From Owenia fusiformis (Eukaryota > Annelida > Polychaeta > Sabellida > Oweniidae), in the NCBI GenBank assembly GCA_903813345.2, contig CAIIXF020000001.1:23147915-23211914 (forward strand): a stretch of 64,000 bases of DNA, written 5' to 3'. Shown in pieces: positions 1 to 11,946 of the stretch. Below the pieces are notes generated by a model, which made no database searches, was not told where the DNA came from, and saw only the letters and a list, made by a program, of their open reading frames with translations. A program made the position numbers and the translations under genes. The first letter of the stretch is position 1; the number at the start of each line of letters is the position of its first letter.

Positions 1-356
1 GACATTGAGAAAATAAATGAAGGTCAAATCACAAATCTAAATTCAAATTTAATAATGTAGATGATTTTGAAAAAATTGGTCAATTTGAAGCATGTTGAAA
101 AAATACATTTTTTACCTTTTTCACATTGAAAAGGTCACGGAAGGTCAAGTATTAAATATAAAGTCAGATTTGAACTTCTGAAAACTTGTAGATGATTTTG
201 AAAAAAACTGAAGTCATTCTAAACGATATTTGTTAAGTTACTGGAAGTTTTAAAATTTGTTACAGACGCCACCCGCTGATTGCCACCCGCCAATCGCCAA
301 CTGCCGTCACAAAAAAACGGAGACCATAACAATGTCACCACTTTTTGGTGGTGACA
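1..356 (+). repeat. GTCACCAC-family dispersed repeat, cut by window edge
   Basis: This is the right-hand part of a dispersed repeat. It contains degenerate internal repeats of about 120 bp (phrases such as 'gtagatgattttgaaaa' and 'ggtcaatttgaag'), then a GCCACCCGCC-rich stretch, and ends in a short hairpin made of TGTCACCAC and GTGGTGACA at about 334-356. The same order of parts recurs complete at 37301-37816, so the left part of this copy lies outside the window. I do not recognise a superfamily. Confidence 0.75.
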
Positions 357-2600
357 TAATAATTATGAAAATACACACATAACTTTATATCATATCATCA
401 TATATCATAACGTAACTCATTTTTTGGCAAAATTGTCAAAATCAAACACCCTGGAATTTTTTGTAAAAAGTGTACTCACTCTTGGAAAATCCTGAATACG
501 AACCTGAATACAGTACATATATAAGTCATATTTTACCAAACCTTGTTCTCACTGATATTTCTAAATGAAGACGTTTTCAATGACAGCATATATTTATGTA
601 TTATAACTTGTCCATGTGAGTTTTGATTCATCAAGCAGATGGCAAAAGAGATTCACTCATATCCACTATCTATTAACAGAAAAATTAATTTGCTTAAAAG
701 AAATCATTTGAAAGGATACGCTTGAGGGCATCTGTATTTAGTAGAAGGTACTAGGAAAGAAACAATTCATAAAGCAACATGTTATCAGATACGTATGTTT
801 TTTTCCAGAAACTGAGATAGCACCCATGTTTTGAGTTTTGGCACCAACCACCAAACACCAACTGCCAAACACCATCCAAAAAAACTTGTGGTGCTAACAT
901 AAAAACCTACTCAATTAACACCTTTTCATTTGGTACATGTAAAAGGAAAGAAACAATGACAAGCTTTCAATTTCTTTCAGAATCTGAGATGGCAACCATG
1001 TTTTGATTTGCAAAATGTCACCACCTGCCAGTTGTTACAGATGCCGACCACCAAACATTATCCACAAAAATAATGTTATAGGGGTGGTGGGTTTCATCTG
1101 TCAACTTCAAGGTCATCAATGTGGCTGTGGCACCCTCTTACGGTTATGCCTACCAATCCCATGATGCATCAGTGGTTAATGTTTTATGATCAGTACTTCA
1201 CTATAAAGTGATTTTTAAACATCCAATAAGGTCACATTGTTTTTAAAAGGAAAGCAACTTGCAATGTATTTTATTCTTATTTTGAAGCGTATTACTAAAA
1301 TTGGACCTCAATAAAATTATAATGGTACATAGCAAATTCCAACAAACAATATATATCAAATATCCATAAAGAGGGTTATATTGTTTTTATTTTCAAATGT
1401 TGCTGTTCATGCATTTGGATGTAAAATAAATACCTTTAAATATCATAATGGTGGCATGGATGGATAGGTGGGCGAGTTGATGGATGGATGGATGGATAGA
1501 CGGACAGATAAATGGACAGACCAATAGATGACATACAAGGGCACACTATATCCAAGTATAAGTTTTTAGTTGGAATATAACAGGCATATAATCAATTGTA
1601 ATTTTTAAGTCAAACCAAAACAACTTATCACTTCAAAAATCTAATCACTAAGAATTTCATACTAATATCTCTGATTTTGTGAATTTTAAAGTTTCCTATA
1701 ATGGTTGGATTTGTTACATTGTATATAGAGCATGAGCACTTACAACTTTGAATGACTAGATTTCAGTTGGAATCGATAGTTAATTCCTTTGCCAATATAA
1801 TTCTTTTTCATTGATCTCCTGTTTCATTTTTATTTTATTTTACAAAGACTATGTCATACCTTATTCCAAGGTGGAGGGTAGTGGTTTCTTATGTAGTTAA
1901 TGGTAGCATTCATGAATGGCGTCCAATGGGTATCCTCAGATATATCATGGTATACACCTGAAATTCATAATTTTACATCATATCAAGATCAATATCAATC
2001 ATACCAATAATTGTCTTTACACAAGTGAGGAACTTCCGAAATTCAGAGGTTGAAATTCATTCCAACTTAGAAATGTCCATAACTACTGTATCAGTGTATA
2101 TGGCTGTAACGATACTGTATAGTAAGCTGTTACTACAATCACAACTAGCGTAATATAGCTGTCAGTAACTGCGTTGAGGACCATACAGGCTCTGGATCTA
2201 AGGGCCCAAGATTCTATTATGGCTCATAATTTCATATATCTTACCATATTGACAGATGGGATTATAATAAGCATCTGGGTATGGGTTTCCAGCCTGAAAG
2301 GCATCCTGGTGCTCCACTATAAGTTTCTGGAAGTCTACAGTCTTCTCACCCACTTGTGCTTGCATTACTCTTCTGCCATCATAGAACTCATATGCTCTGT
2401 GGGCTACAGAAAAAAATCACAACCATATAAGTGACCACAGTTTACCTCTGGAGTTTACCACAGTATAGTCTTGCTTCAAGACCCTGGACCTCCTTATCTT
2501 CTTTTCATCTTGTAATATGTTGGAGAAGTAGATAAGGGAGGGGGGGGGGGGGGTCCACAGTCTTGAAGCAAGACTAACCACCATAAAAAGAGTCTCCATA
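357..2600. other. Non-coding stretch with repeat fragments
   Basis: I see no convincing gene here. It holds two degraded pieces of the GTCACCAC family (about 835-905 and 1013-1095, recognisable by the CACCAACTGCCAAACACC-like phrase) and a GATG microsatellite. The remainder is AT-rich unique sequence with stops in all frames; the 86-codon open frame at 2174-2434 has no recognisable content. Confidence 0.5.
1454..1498 (+). repeat. GATG/GGAT microsatellite
   Basis: Imperfect tetranucleotide run of GATG units (tggatggatggatggatag-type). Confidence 0.8.
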
Positions 2601-2707
2601 TACAGGGTGGTCAAAAAAATGGAAACCCTGCATTTTCCACATATCTTTGTCATTTTAAGAAATTACTCCCTGATATTTCACACATTTGTAAATCATTCAA
2701 TTTACTA

Positions 2708-3200
2708 CAGGCCTGTCAACTGTCCCGCAATTTGCGTATTTGTCACGCATTTGCTGAAGAATTTGAAGTCACGCCAGTTATTTTTGCGTGACAGAAAATG
2801 TCACGCAAACACGCATTTTACCTGGTAATTGTCAAGCAAAAATATTTCTGTAGAAAAAGTTCTAAAAAAGATCGTCTACACAGCAAAAATACGAACGCCG
2901 GAAAAAAATGTACGCATTTCGTTCGGACTTTTCATGCGAATTACGTATATGTCACGCATTCCGTTCGAAATTTTTCGTCCCTACCCCCCCCCCCCGTTGA
3001 CGGATGTTTGAAACGCGAGCGTAGCGAACGCGAAAAATTTGAGGTGTTCAAAATTTGGCAAGATGTAATAAACTTTAAACCAAGGTGTTCAAAATTTGGA
3101 TCAAGGTGTCCAGATTTGGACCAAGGTGTCCACATTTTGAGGGGAGGTGTTCAACATTTCCAAGTCACTCATGTTAGGTGTTCCCAAGTTGACAGGCCTG
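2708..3200 (+). mobile_element. CAGGCCTG MITE, copy A, 6-bp TSD
   Basis: A 493-bp element starting CAGGCCTGTCAACT and ending AGTTGACAGGCCTG. It is flanked by the direct repeat TTACTA (2702-2707 and 3201-3206). Its interior shares the CACGCATTT and GCGTGACA phrases with copies at 3753-4140 and 10569-10910. A run of C at about 2986-2996 and a GAAACGCGAGCGTAGCGAACG stretch are present only in this copy. It encodes nothing recognisable; the 175-codon open frame across it is not protein-like. It is nested in the mariner-like element. Confidence 0.8.
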
Positions 3201-3287
3201 TTACTACCACCCTACCATATTTCATGACCATCAGACTGATAGTCACAATTTTACAGCACTTTGAACAACATGCTTCAGGTTTGGCCA

Positions 3288-3536
3288 TCATCGCGCTGGA
3301 GGCAAACCTGCACAGTTGTCAATGATCCAAATGCATTCCTCAGCATGTATGACCTGAATGATACAGATGATCTCACTTTTGAGGCCTGCAAGTGCCCTGG
3401 GGTCATTATTATACACTCTATCTCTGCCATATCCCCATAGGTTGGGACATTTTGGATGACATGTGCAGGTTGGTCTTCGACGCAATAATGGCCACTGGGA
3501 TTGTTCTTTAAAGTGCTGTAACACGGTGACTATCAA
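3288..3536 (-). pseudogene. Tc1/mariner transposase C-terminal remnant
   Basis: An 82-codon minus-strand open frame contains LWGYGRDRVYNNDPRALAGL, which resembles the LWGYLKDxVY...NPRTLxEL block near the C-terminus of mariner-like DDE/DDD transposases. The block before it (QWPLLRRRPTCTCHPKCPN) looks like a decayed form of the preceding PPRSPDLTPxDFF motif. The catalytic acidic residues upstream are absent, so this is a fragment inside the TA-flanked element. The family resemblance is from memory of the motif and is not certain. Confidence 0.55.
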
Positions 3537-3752
3537 TCAGATGGTCATAAAATATGGTAGGCTGGTAGGAAATTGAGTGATGTACAAATGTGCAAAGTTA
3601 ATTCTTAAAATAATAAAGATATTAGGTAAAATGGTGTAAGGGTTTCCAGTTTTTTTGACCACCCTGTATAAGTCTCAAGACATAATAAGAAGCATTTAAA
3701 TTTTCTAATGCAGTCAAAATCTAGTAAATTGTATATTATAAAATGCTTTATA

Positions 3753-4140
3753 CAGGCCTGTCAACTGTCCCGCAATTTGCGTATTTGTCACGCATTTGCT
3801 GAAGAATTTGAAGTCACGCCAGTTATTTTTGCGTGACAGAAAATGTCACGCAAATACGCATTTTCCCTGGTAATTGTCAAGCAAAAATATTTCTGTAGAA
3901 AAATTTATAAAAAAAGATCGTCTACACAGCAAAAATACGAACGCCGGAAAAAAATGTACGCATTTCGTTCGGACTTTTCACGCGAATTACGTATATGGCA
4001 AGATGTAATAAACTTTAAACCAAGGTGATTAAAATTTGGATCAAGGTGTTCAGATTTGGACCAAGGTGTCCACATTTTGAGGAGAGGTGTTCAACATTTC
4101 CAAGTCACTCATGTTAGGTGTTCCCAAGTTGACAGGCCTG
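3753..4140 (+). mobile_element. CAGGCCTG MITE, copy B, 6-bp TSD
   Basis: A 388-bp element with the same ends as copy A and the same internal order, but with an internal deletion. It is flanked by TTTATA (3747-3752 and 4141-4146). Its close similarity to copy A indicates recent activity of the family. Confidence 0.82.
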
Positions 4141-4666
4141 TTTATATGTCTGTTACCTTAGATAACATACTGAAGATGATTTGTTTGTCAAGTATCACAC
4201 AAGCCCGGGGTGTTCACTGTATAGTAATTTTGGTGGGGGTCCAAGGCTGAACCCTCAGATATCAATATGTTCCCATACTAATCTGTCAAGTTTCAATGTG
4301 TTTTCATACCAACCAAATAACCCCAAAAGCCATACCAAATGCATAAATATAGGACCAATGCCATACCAAATGCCTTAGATTGATGGGCCGTAGGGAGAGG
4401 GGGTTTGGAGGGTTTGATTTTTGCCCCTAAATGGTCCAAATGAACGAAATTCACACAATTCACAGTCAAATCCTGGCTTTGCCACTGGTTTGTGAAACAT
4501 CACAAAATCAAATTCAAAAATGACCAGTAATATCCGCACCTTGTGCACATGATATCCGCACCGCTTGTTTTGATAGCACAGTATGCATAGAGTGATAGTT
4601 AGGACCCTGTTGTTTAACAGGAAGTTTTCTTCAAACAGGGAAGGAGATTAAAATTCATGCGTAACA

Positions 4667-4834
4667 GGACAACTCATCCCTAAGACAACTCATCCCAAGA
4701 CAACTCATCCCCAAGACATCTCATCCCAAGACAACTCATCCCAAGACATCTCATCCCAAGACATCTCATCCCAAGACAACTCATCCCAAGACATCTCATC
4801 CCAAGACAACTCATCCCAAAGATAACTCTTCCCA
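4667..4834 (+). repeat. 16-bp minisatellite CAAGACAACTCATCCC
   Basis: About ten units alternating between CAAGACAACTCATCCC and CAAGACATCTCATCCC, degenerating at the right end. Shorter arrays of the reverse complement lie at 5466-5513 and 6076-6157. Confidence 0.9.
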
Positions 4835-5465
4835 ACTTGAAATACAACATAAATTTATACAATTAATTTCAACTTTTGAAATAAATATTTGAAACATTTT
4901 AGAAATTTTAGCAGTAAGCACACTACTGTGTTTGGCCATGGAATATATTTTTTATTTTGTAGTTAGTTAAGTCCAGTTTTAGTTGATTTTTGTTGATTGA
5001 TTGGGATAAAGATAAACATGTTCAAATTAATATATACTTTGATTATTAAATCAAAGATCATCAAAGGTGTCAGATTAGGATTAAAGCAATAAGAATGTAT
5101 TATCCAGGGTAAATTATCAGAATAATTCCCCCAGATTAATTCAGTCTTTGTTTTAAAATATTTTGCTTAATTCCAATATGTCATATTTGGCTTATTCTTA
5201 AATAAGATTTCCAATTTTAAACTTTCAGAATTATGATGATTGAATTTGGAAATTATGTCTTTGACTTTTATCTTCAATTCTATATTCTCAAATATATTGA
5301 GAAAAAGTAAAAGTAGAACATAACTTTAAAGTGCCATTTAGAAATGCTAAAATTATCAATATTTAGATTGAGTGTATAATCAAATATCACTTTGTAATCG
5401 TAAAAATGAAAAAGGGATATATATATAATATAGAGGACTTATTAAATAATTTATCAATTATACTA

Positions 5466-5513
5466 GTGGGATGAGTTGTCTTGGGATGAGATGTCTTGGG
5501 ATGAGTTGTCTTT
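5466..5513 (-). repeat. Minisatellite GGGATGAGTTGTCTT, inverted array
   Basis: Three units of GGGATGAG(T/A)TGTCTT, the reverse complement of the array at 4667-4834, followed by TAAAGGGTTCCG. Confidence 0.88.
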
Positions 5514-6075
5514 AAAGGGTTCCGATAAGCATCCCGTATAAAAACAATATGGCGGCTCCAGGCGAATCAACTGGATCAGTCCATTTTTAAGAAATAAGGG
5601 GAGTTCTGTAAAATCCAGTTTATTTAAATTGTATTTGAGATAAAGTAATCCGTTTATAATGATTTTGAAAACGTTATCCAAAGAGTGATTGCGTTCAACG
5701 AATACATGTACAACAGCCAATATAAATCCTTGTATTAGAACTGCTTTGTTTCATTTGTAGGATATTTCATATTCCAAGCTGTGTGCTATTACGTTATGGG
5801 GAAATTTAGATGCCAATTTTTCCTTATTATACACAAATAGAAGATCCTGAAACTTCACCCATAAATGTGAAATTGATTTGTCAAAATAAAAATCACCCTT
5901 TTATAAATGTGTGACGATCTATTATATACTTATGCTATATAACAGTTAGAGGTGTTGACACAACGGCCTCGAACCTGTGAACCCTTGAGTATTATTCCGG
6001 GATCGGGCCTTTTATACTAAACGGGGAGCAACACCAGAAACGAGTGTTCGATTTGCTAAACGATATGCGTCACCC

Positions 6076-6157
6076 TTTAAGGGATGACTTGTCTTGGGAT
6101 GACTTGTCTTAGGGATGACTTGTCTTGGGATGAGTTGTCTTGGAATGAGTTGTCTAG
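6076..6157 (-). repeat. Minisatellite GGGATGACTTGTCTT, inverted array
   Basis: Five units of GGGATGA(C/G)TTGTCTT preceded by CACCCTTTAA, which is roughly complementary to the TTTAAAGGGT beside the 5466-5513 array. Confidence 0.88.
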
Positions 6158-7420
6158 AAACCAAATTCATGTACTCTAATCTAAGGACCCTATTATTATT
6201 AAGGCTCTGAATAATTGTTATCTGAAATTGGCAAAGAAATGCAAATTTCATTATCATCAGATTTGCGCCTGTGTTAAACCAGAGGAACTCCAATATTTAC
6301 TACACATATCGTTAGTACCTCAGTGTAAATACTCACATCTGATTGGTCAATTAGTGGTCAACATTTTTGCCTGTACCCCACCTGTGCATTTTTTATGGGA
6401 TATCTTATTGACCGTGTATGTTACTGTTCTACACTTGTGAATTATGGGGAAAATGACGTCATAATATTTACTGAAAAAATGGATGGAAAGGATGTGCGTT
6501 GTACCACAATCCGTGCGTGTTGTATTGAAAACCATTACTGTATACCAACAGCCCGACACAATGACTTTGTGATGTAAAAAGGCTTGTAATGAAAGATGTA
6601 TGATAAGAGTAGAAGAGTAGGATAAGTATTATTGAAAATCATGCACATTTAATCAGGAAGACCAGGCAAGAAATAGCAACAGAATACTAATCAAGTATAT
6701 GCTTCATCAAGGAAAGCAAACTCAAAACCGCAAACACCCTAAAATCACAGCCCAAGTCAAACCTTCATGTACAAGTTGTAAGTCTACATGATCTATGACC
6801 GAATTTCCAGAGAACTTAATTTGTTCCATCTATATATGATTATTAAAACCAAATGCTGTGAGCTCTATTATCAACAAAGTTTTTACTAAAAATTTCTTCC
6901 GCTGCGCCCTCTTCTCACATTTTGCCATAGGAATGATTGGGAGAAATAAAAAGAGCAAATGGCTTATTATTTAACAGAGAATTGAATATGTCAATATTAC
7001 ACACAATAGGATAGTTTCTAAATAGAAGAAAAACCAATGAAATCTAGTGCTGCCATCTTTTATTCAGCTTTTAATTTGAGCTAGAGTTCCATTCACTTAC
7101 ATGTTAAAATCTTGGAAAAGTTGCTTAATTTCATGATTTATCAAAGGGTGTTAGTTGAATCTGTATAAAACTTGAATGATATACCACATGATGACCATGT
7201 TTATGTACATGTTGTAAATGTTGGTTGACATACAAATAATCCAAGGTTTTAAAGAATTTTAGCATTGCATCTTTGAACATTTGGCCCAAGTTGTTTTAAA
7301 TTGTCATAGAAAATTATTCAAATTACATAACTGTGTAAATCAAATCTATTATAGGAGAAAACATTTCACTGAATTCAAATATGCCATTTAAAAGAAGGCA
7401 AAGTAAGTCATTAGAGGTCA

Positions 7421-10151
7421 GCTATGAGAAATACAGACTGGGAAAATATATTCCAAAATGAGCCAGATACCAACATCATTACCTTGAACTTTACCTCCAA
7501 ACTTAAAGAACTTTATTCAACTTTTATTCCAAACAAAGTAATTACAATTAAATCTAACGATAAATTCTGGTTTAATGATGACATTAGAACTCAAGTTGAC
7601 AAAAAGAAGCATCTCTATAGAAAAATGAAAAATAACCCCACTCTTGAAAATATAAATAAATATAAAAACCATGCCAAAAAAGTTGCTAACTTAATAGAAA
7701 ATGCAAAAACAAAATCTGAAAAACAAGCTATTGATTCCATTTCTAAATTTAAAAAAAATGATAAAAAATACTGGTCAGTTATTCGTAGACTCTGTGGCAA
7801 GAAAAGAACTTGCTCATCAATTCCTTCTATTTTTGATAATAATGGTAATTTACATATGAAGAATGTCGACAAAGCAAATGCCTTTCTTAATTTCTTTTCT
7901 GATAAAAACCACACCTACGATTTACCCAATTCCATTCCAAACTTCCCTGATAGAACTAACTCTTTTCTTATTTCAATTCAAACGGACCGAGAAGAGGTCA
8001 TGAAGTTAATTTTAGATTTGGACATTCATAAAGCTACTGGCCCCGACCTTATTTCTAATCACATGTTAAAACTCACAGCTCATACTCTAGCCCAACCACT
8101 ATCCACACTCTTCAACATCATGTTATCCAAAGGTGTATTCCCATCTACGTGGAAACTAGCAAATGTATGTCCTATATTCAAGAAAAACGATAAATGTAAC
8201 ATTAACAACTATAGACCAATAGCCCTCTTGAGTACTATTTCTAAATTACTTGAAAAGATCATTGCAAATCGAATAACAAAACATCTCCTTTCTAATGACC
8301 TCCTTTTCAAATACCAATCTGGCTTCCTCCCTGGCCACAGCACTCAATCTCAACTAGCAGCAATTGAACATTACCTACAAGACAATATAAATAACAAGAA
8401 ATCTGTAAAAACTATCTTTTTAGACATTGCTTCTGCATTTGACCGTGTCCCCCCACACTTTACTATTACACAAACTAAAAGCTTATGGCATAAGGGGCAT
8501 GCTACTCAAACTACTCAAAAATTACTTACTAGATCGCAGAATAAAGGTTAACATATCTGGCATATCTTCTAACATATCCGACCCACACTTTATCAACTGT
8601 GGCGTTCCCCAAGGCTCAATCATTGGTCCCATATTGTTCCTAGTATATATAAATGACTTACCTGATAACCTAGACTCCAAATGTTTCATATATGCTGACG
8701 ACACCTCAATATATTTCCCCTTTGACCCAAATAGCCCTAGTGACATTGATCAGACTGTTGCTCGTAATCTCCTTGCTATTGAAAATTGGTCACTTACTTG
8801 GAAATTAACATTTAAACCTGAAAAAAGCTTTGAACTTATTTTCCACAGTTCCAGAACCAATAATGTAAATATAAATCACTCAAACCTTTTCAACCAAGTT
8901 ATTCAGAGAGTACCAAGTCACAAACATCTGGGATATGTCTTTGACCAACTCCTATCAAATAAAGACCACATCTTAGGTCTTCGAAATAAAATTACCAAAC
9001 TCACAAATCCCCTTAAAGCCCTCAAATCTAAACTGACATCTTCTCACTTGGAAACACTTTTTAAGTCCTACATTCTCCCACACTTTGACAATGGATCACT
9101 TCTTTTTGACTCATCTTCCAAGTATTTACTTGGATATCTAAATAGTGCCTACTATCAATGTGCTCTTATCTGTTCAGGTTGTCTACCAGGAACCAGCACA
9201 ACTAAAGTTCTTAACATATTAAATTGGCCAAGCCTAGAAACTAGACGAAAACTCCAAATTAACAACTTCATGTTCAATGTTAGTAAAGGTACATCTCCAC
9301 CATACATAAACGATATTTTTGATAAGTTTCGATGTGATACTCAAAGAGAACTACGACATACTCGCCCCTTTAGGCTACCCAACCATGCCACTACTAAATA
9401 CCTGAACTCCTGCATACCAAATGCAATCTCCCATTGGCTATCTGTACCAATGAATATTCAAACAAGTAAAACCCTCATTGCCTTTAAGAACAACAATCGC
9501 AAGCACCTTCTCAACCTTGACATAAACATAATCCCTACCTCAATGCTAAATATTTCTAGAAATGAAGAAACACTTATTAATAGGTTTAGGGTAGACCTGC
9601 TCTTCAGGGCTCAACTCTTTGCCCACAATTACACCTTCATCAGCTCTCCTAATTGTTCTTGTGGTCTACCCGAAACTCCAAAACACTTCTTTTTTCACTG
9701 CCCTCTGAATGAAAATGCAAGAACCATCTTTTTCAATACTCTCTATACTGAAACTCCTTTGATCCCCACTAACCAATCCACACTTTTAGAATACCTAGCC
9801 TTTGGCAATCATAATTTTAGCAAGGATGAAAACACAAAAATCTTTACTCTGACTTCTGCCTTTATTAAGAAATGGCTTACCCCATATTGAACAAGACTGA
9901 AGAAGACTATCTTAGAACCTATTGTACCCTGCCTTGTCTTGCAAATATAAATTACATTGTCCCTCTGCCCTGTATTTCCCCCAGTCCCAGCCCAGCTCAG
10001 ACCCCCCCCCCTTCCACCCCTCTTCATCTTTTTCCCCGCTTGGCTAGAGTGCTTATAATGCCAAAATGGTGATTAGCACTTGAATATGCTCTCTTGTATT
10101 TACTATATTACCCCATGTACATCTATTTTTTATAAATAAATAAATAAAAAA
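7421..10151 (+). mobile_element. 5'-truncated non-LTR retrotransposon (LINE)
   Basis: A 2.73-kb retrotransposon copy bounded by the 8-bp direct repeat AGAGGTCA (7413-7420 and 10152-10159). It begins inside the linker between endonuclease and reverse transcriptase, so the endonuclease is missing, as is usual for truncated LINE insertions. It ends in a short TAAA-type tail (about 10133-10151). The coding region spans reverse transcriptase and a C-terminal Cys/His motif. The domain order and the CxCG...HFxxxC motif fit the jockey/CR1-like assemblage; I cannot assign the clade by eye. A C-rich 3' untranslated part lies at about 9960-10040. Confidence 0.88.
7424..9890 (+). pseudogene. Reverse transcriptase of non-LTR retrotransposon, one frameshift
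   Basis: Two overlapping frames (7424-8551 and 8427-9890) together give one reverse transcriptase. The first carries KATGPDLISNHMLK, NYRPIALLSTISKLLEKII, YQSGFLPGHSTQSQL and the catalytic LDIASAFDRV block. The second carries GVPQGSIIGPILFLVYINDL, the catalytic YADD (codons near 8691-8702), the WKLTFKPEKS block and HKHLGY. Near the C-terminus, CSCGLPETPKHFFFHC is the Cys/His motif usual in this group. The frames join at a run of six C (about 8449-8454); one extra C explains the shift. Apart from this the roughly 820 codons are open, so the copy is young or the shift is an assembly error. The protein would copy the element's RNA at a nicked target site. Confidence 0.9.
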
Positions 10152-10568
10152 AGAGGTCAAATATGCAAATCTCTTAAAATCTTATGAAAAACGAGATTTA
10201 GCAAGATTTAAAAAGCTATATGGAAACTACATGTATACTGTTGGATTTTGATTTTCAAATTGCCTGCTGCAATGTCTGTATTGAAACACTGCCAGCGTGG
10301 GAGTTTAAAACAGACTTTCAATATCTTAGCCTAAATGTTATTTGATTTTGTATGTACAATTGTACATGCACAGTAAGTTCCCTTTTCACTGGATCAGGAA
10401 AACATCCTCATAATGAAACTGAAACATGCAATTTATTTCCTTTATACATGTATACAACAAAGCAGTCTATTATTTCCTCATATTACTCACAATTAAATCT
10501 CAAATTGTTTAAATATACCATTATTACCACATATCACTCCAATTGAAGCAATGTATATATACCTACAT

Positions 10569-10910
10569 CAGGCCTGTCAACTTGAGAACATCTAAATTGA
10601 ATGACTTACAAATGTTGAACACCTTCGTTCAAACACCTTGGTCCAAATCTGAACACCTGGGGGATAGGGATCAAAAAATCTGAATTAAATTTGAATTGTG
10701 TGACATATATGCAATCTGCGTGAAGATTCTGAACAAACTGTGTTTTCTTGATGCTTTAGCATTTGTTTTTTGATGTTCTTCTAGTTGCTTGACAATAATA
10801 AGGGAAAATGTGTATTTGCATGACATATTCTGTCACGCAAAAAAAACTGGCGGGACTTCAATTTATTCAGCAAATGCATGACAAATATGCAAATTGCAGG
10901 ACAGTTGTTG
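10569..10910 (-). mobile_element. CAGGCCTG MITE, copy C, inverted, decayed end
   Basis: Begins CAGGCCTGTCAACTT at 10569 and shares the interior of copies A and B in reverse orientation. Its far end has lost the last CAGGCCTG and stops at GGACAGTTGTTG. The flanking direct repeat CTACAT (10563-10568 and 10911-10916) is again 6 bp. More diverged, so older than A and B. Confidence 0.72.
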
Positions 10911-11815
10911 CTACATGTACAGATGTATGCATATATGCATACTGTACATAAATATATCATACCATGCTTGGATCAAGTAAGTTCGAAAAAACTATAGTAA
11001 ATGGACATGTATTTTGTATTGTATTTTGCATTGTATCTTTGAAAATATTTTGCATTTCCTGGCTTAAACTCCTGAATTAAAACTGTCAATCATACGGGTT
11101 GAGATTGTAGTTCATTGTCTTATTAGATCCGCATGTTATACCGAAACTCATTTTACTAGAAAGCATTACACTGACATACATGTATGTTGCACCAAAAGGC
11201 ATGATAGTGAATACCATAATATAATACCAATGTGCATTGAAAAATTAGTATTGTTAGTAACTCAACTGTGATTTGGCATTGAGGGAGGCAGTGTTGACCA
11301 GGCAGGTAAATGTTTGAAGTTCACCGAAGTCATTTGTGTCACAATTATATAAATGGGTAACATTATCTATGTATTCCATTGAATTATGTTTTCGAAGGGG
11401 AGGGGGTCCCACAAGCCACATTGTGTTTGTATAAAAATACTTGTATACTAGTAAGCATGTTCGGATCATTTATTCCAGGGCAATTTATTTGTGTTGAATT
11501 TCTCTGGTGTACACATATATTACACAGTGTACACACCTCATAAGCTAATAGATAATAAAAAATATAATAATAATAAAAAATATTTTAAACGAAAGTGAAA
11601 GTAGGTGTGAAAATCAATTTACTCTTCAGACAATGGCTTAAATTATTACTTCAAACATTATTATATGTTCACCAGGCTTCTTCAATTAATTTATTCTTAC
11701 CAAAAGGTGGTAAATGTCTTCCCTCTGTCCAACATTATAAGCTTATTTATAAGGGCCACGTTCTTATTTCCGCTTTTTCATCCATTTTTAAAACTCCCAC
11801 TGTTTACAACAACAA

Positions 11816-11946
11816 CCAATCAGATAGGTTTATTTTTTACATCGGGCTGCGCATGCGTATTGGAGGAAGTGGATGATTCGACTGTGAATTTGGACCAACT
11901 TTTACAAGTTTTGCCAGGACTTAACCAGGAAATCACATTTCATTTG
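11816..11946 (+). promoter_or_regulatory. Possible promoter and first-exon fragment
   Basis: A CCAAT box (11816-11820) lies about 30 bp before TGCGCATGCGTA (11848-11859), close to the NRF1 consensus, a common housekeeping promoter element. An open stretch of about 30 codons follows (reading EEVDDSTVNLDQLLQVLPGL), ending at a plausible donor G|GTATGT at 11947. No in-frame ATG lies close by, and I found no partner exon downstream. It could be the 5' end of an unidentified plus-strand gene or chance. Low confidence. Confidence 0.25.

Larger units (their letters stand above)
2603..3666. mobile_element. Tc1/mariner-like element relic with about 29-bp inverted ends
   Basis: The ends are near-perfect inverted repeats: CAGGGTGGTCAAAAAA on the left and its complement ending GACCACCCTG on the right. 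Both are flanked by TA, the target duplication typical of Tc1/mariner transposons. A minus-strand remnant inside (about 3288-3536) resembles the C-terminal part of a mariner-type transposase. Sub-terminal inverted segments (about 3215-3270 against 3490-3570) suggest a second, inner set of ends. The element is interrupted by a younger 493-bp MITE at 2708-3200. It is non-autonomous as it stands. Confidence 0.7.
4141..7420. other. Non-coding stretch with minisatellites
   Basis: No gene recognised. About 4206-4300 carries a dispersed repeat (TGGGGGTCCAAGGCTGAACC, then TCAGATATCA) that recurs at about 24240-24310. Three arrays of a 15-16 bp minisatellite are listed separately. The rest is AT-rich. 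Confidence 0.5.

Noticed and set aside
2798-3325. 175-codon plus-strand open frame
   Set aside because: It runs through a MITE and its mariner-like host; the peptide follows repeat sequence and other copies do not preserve the frame.
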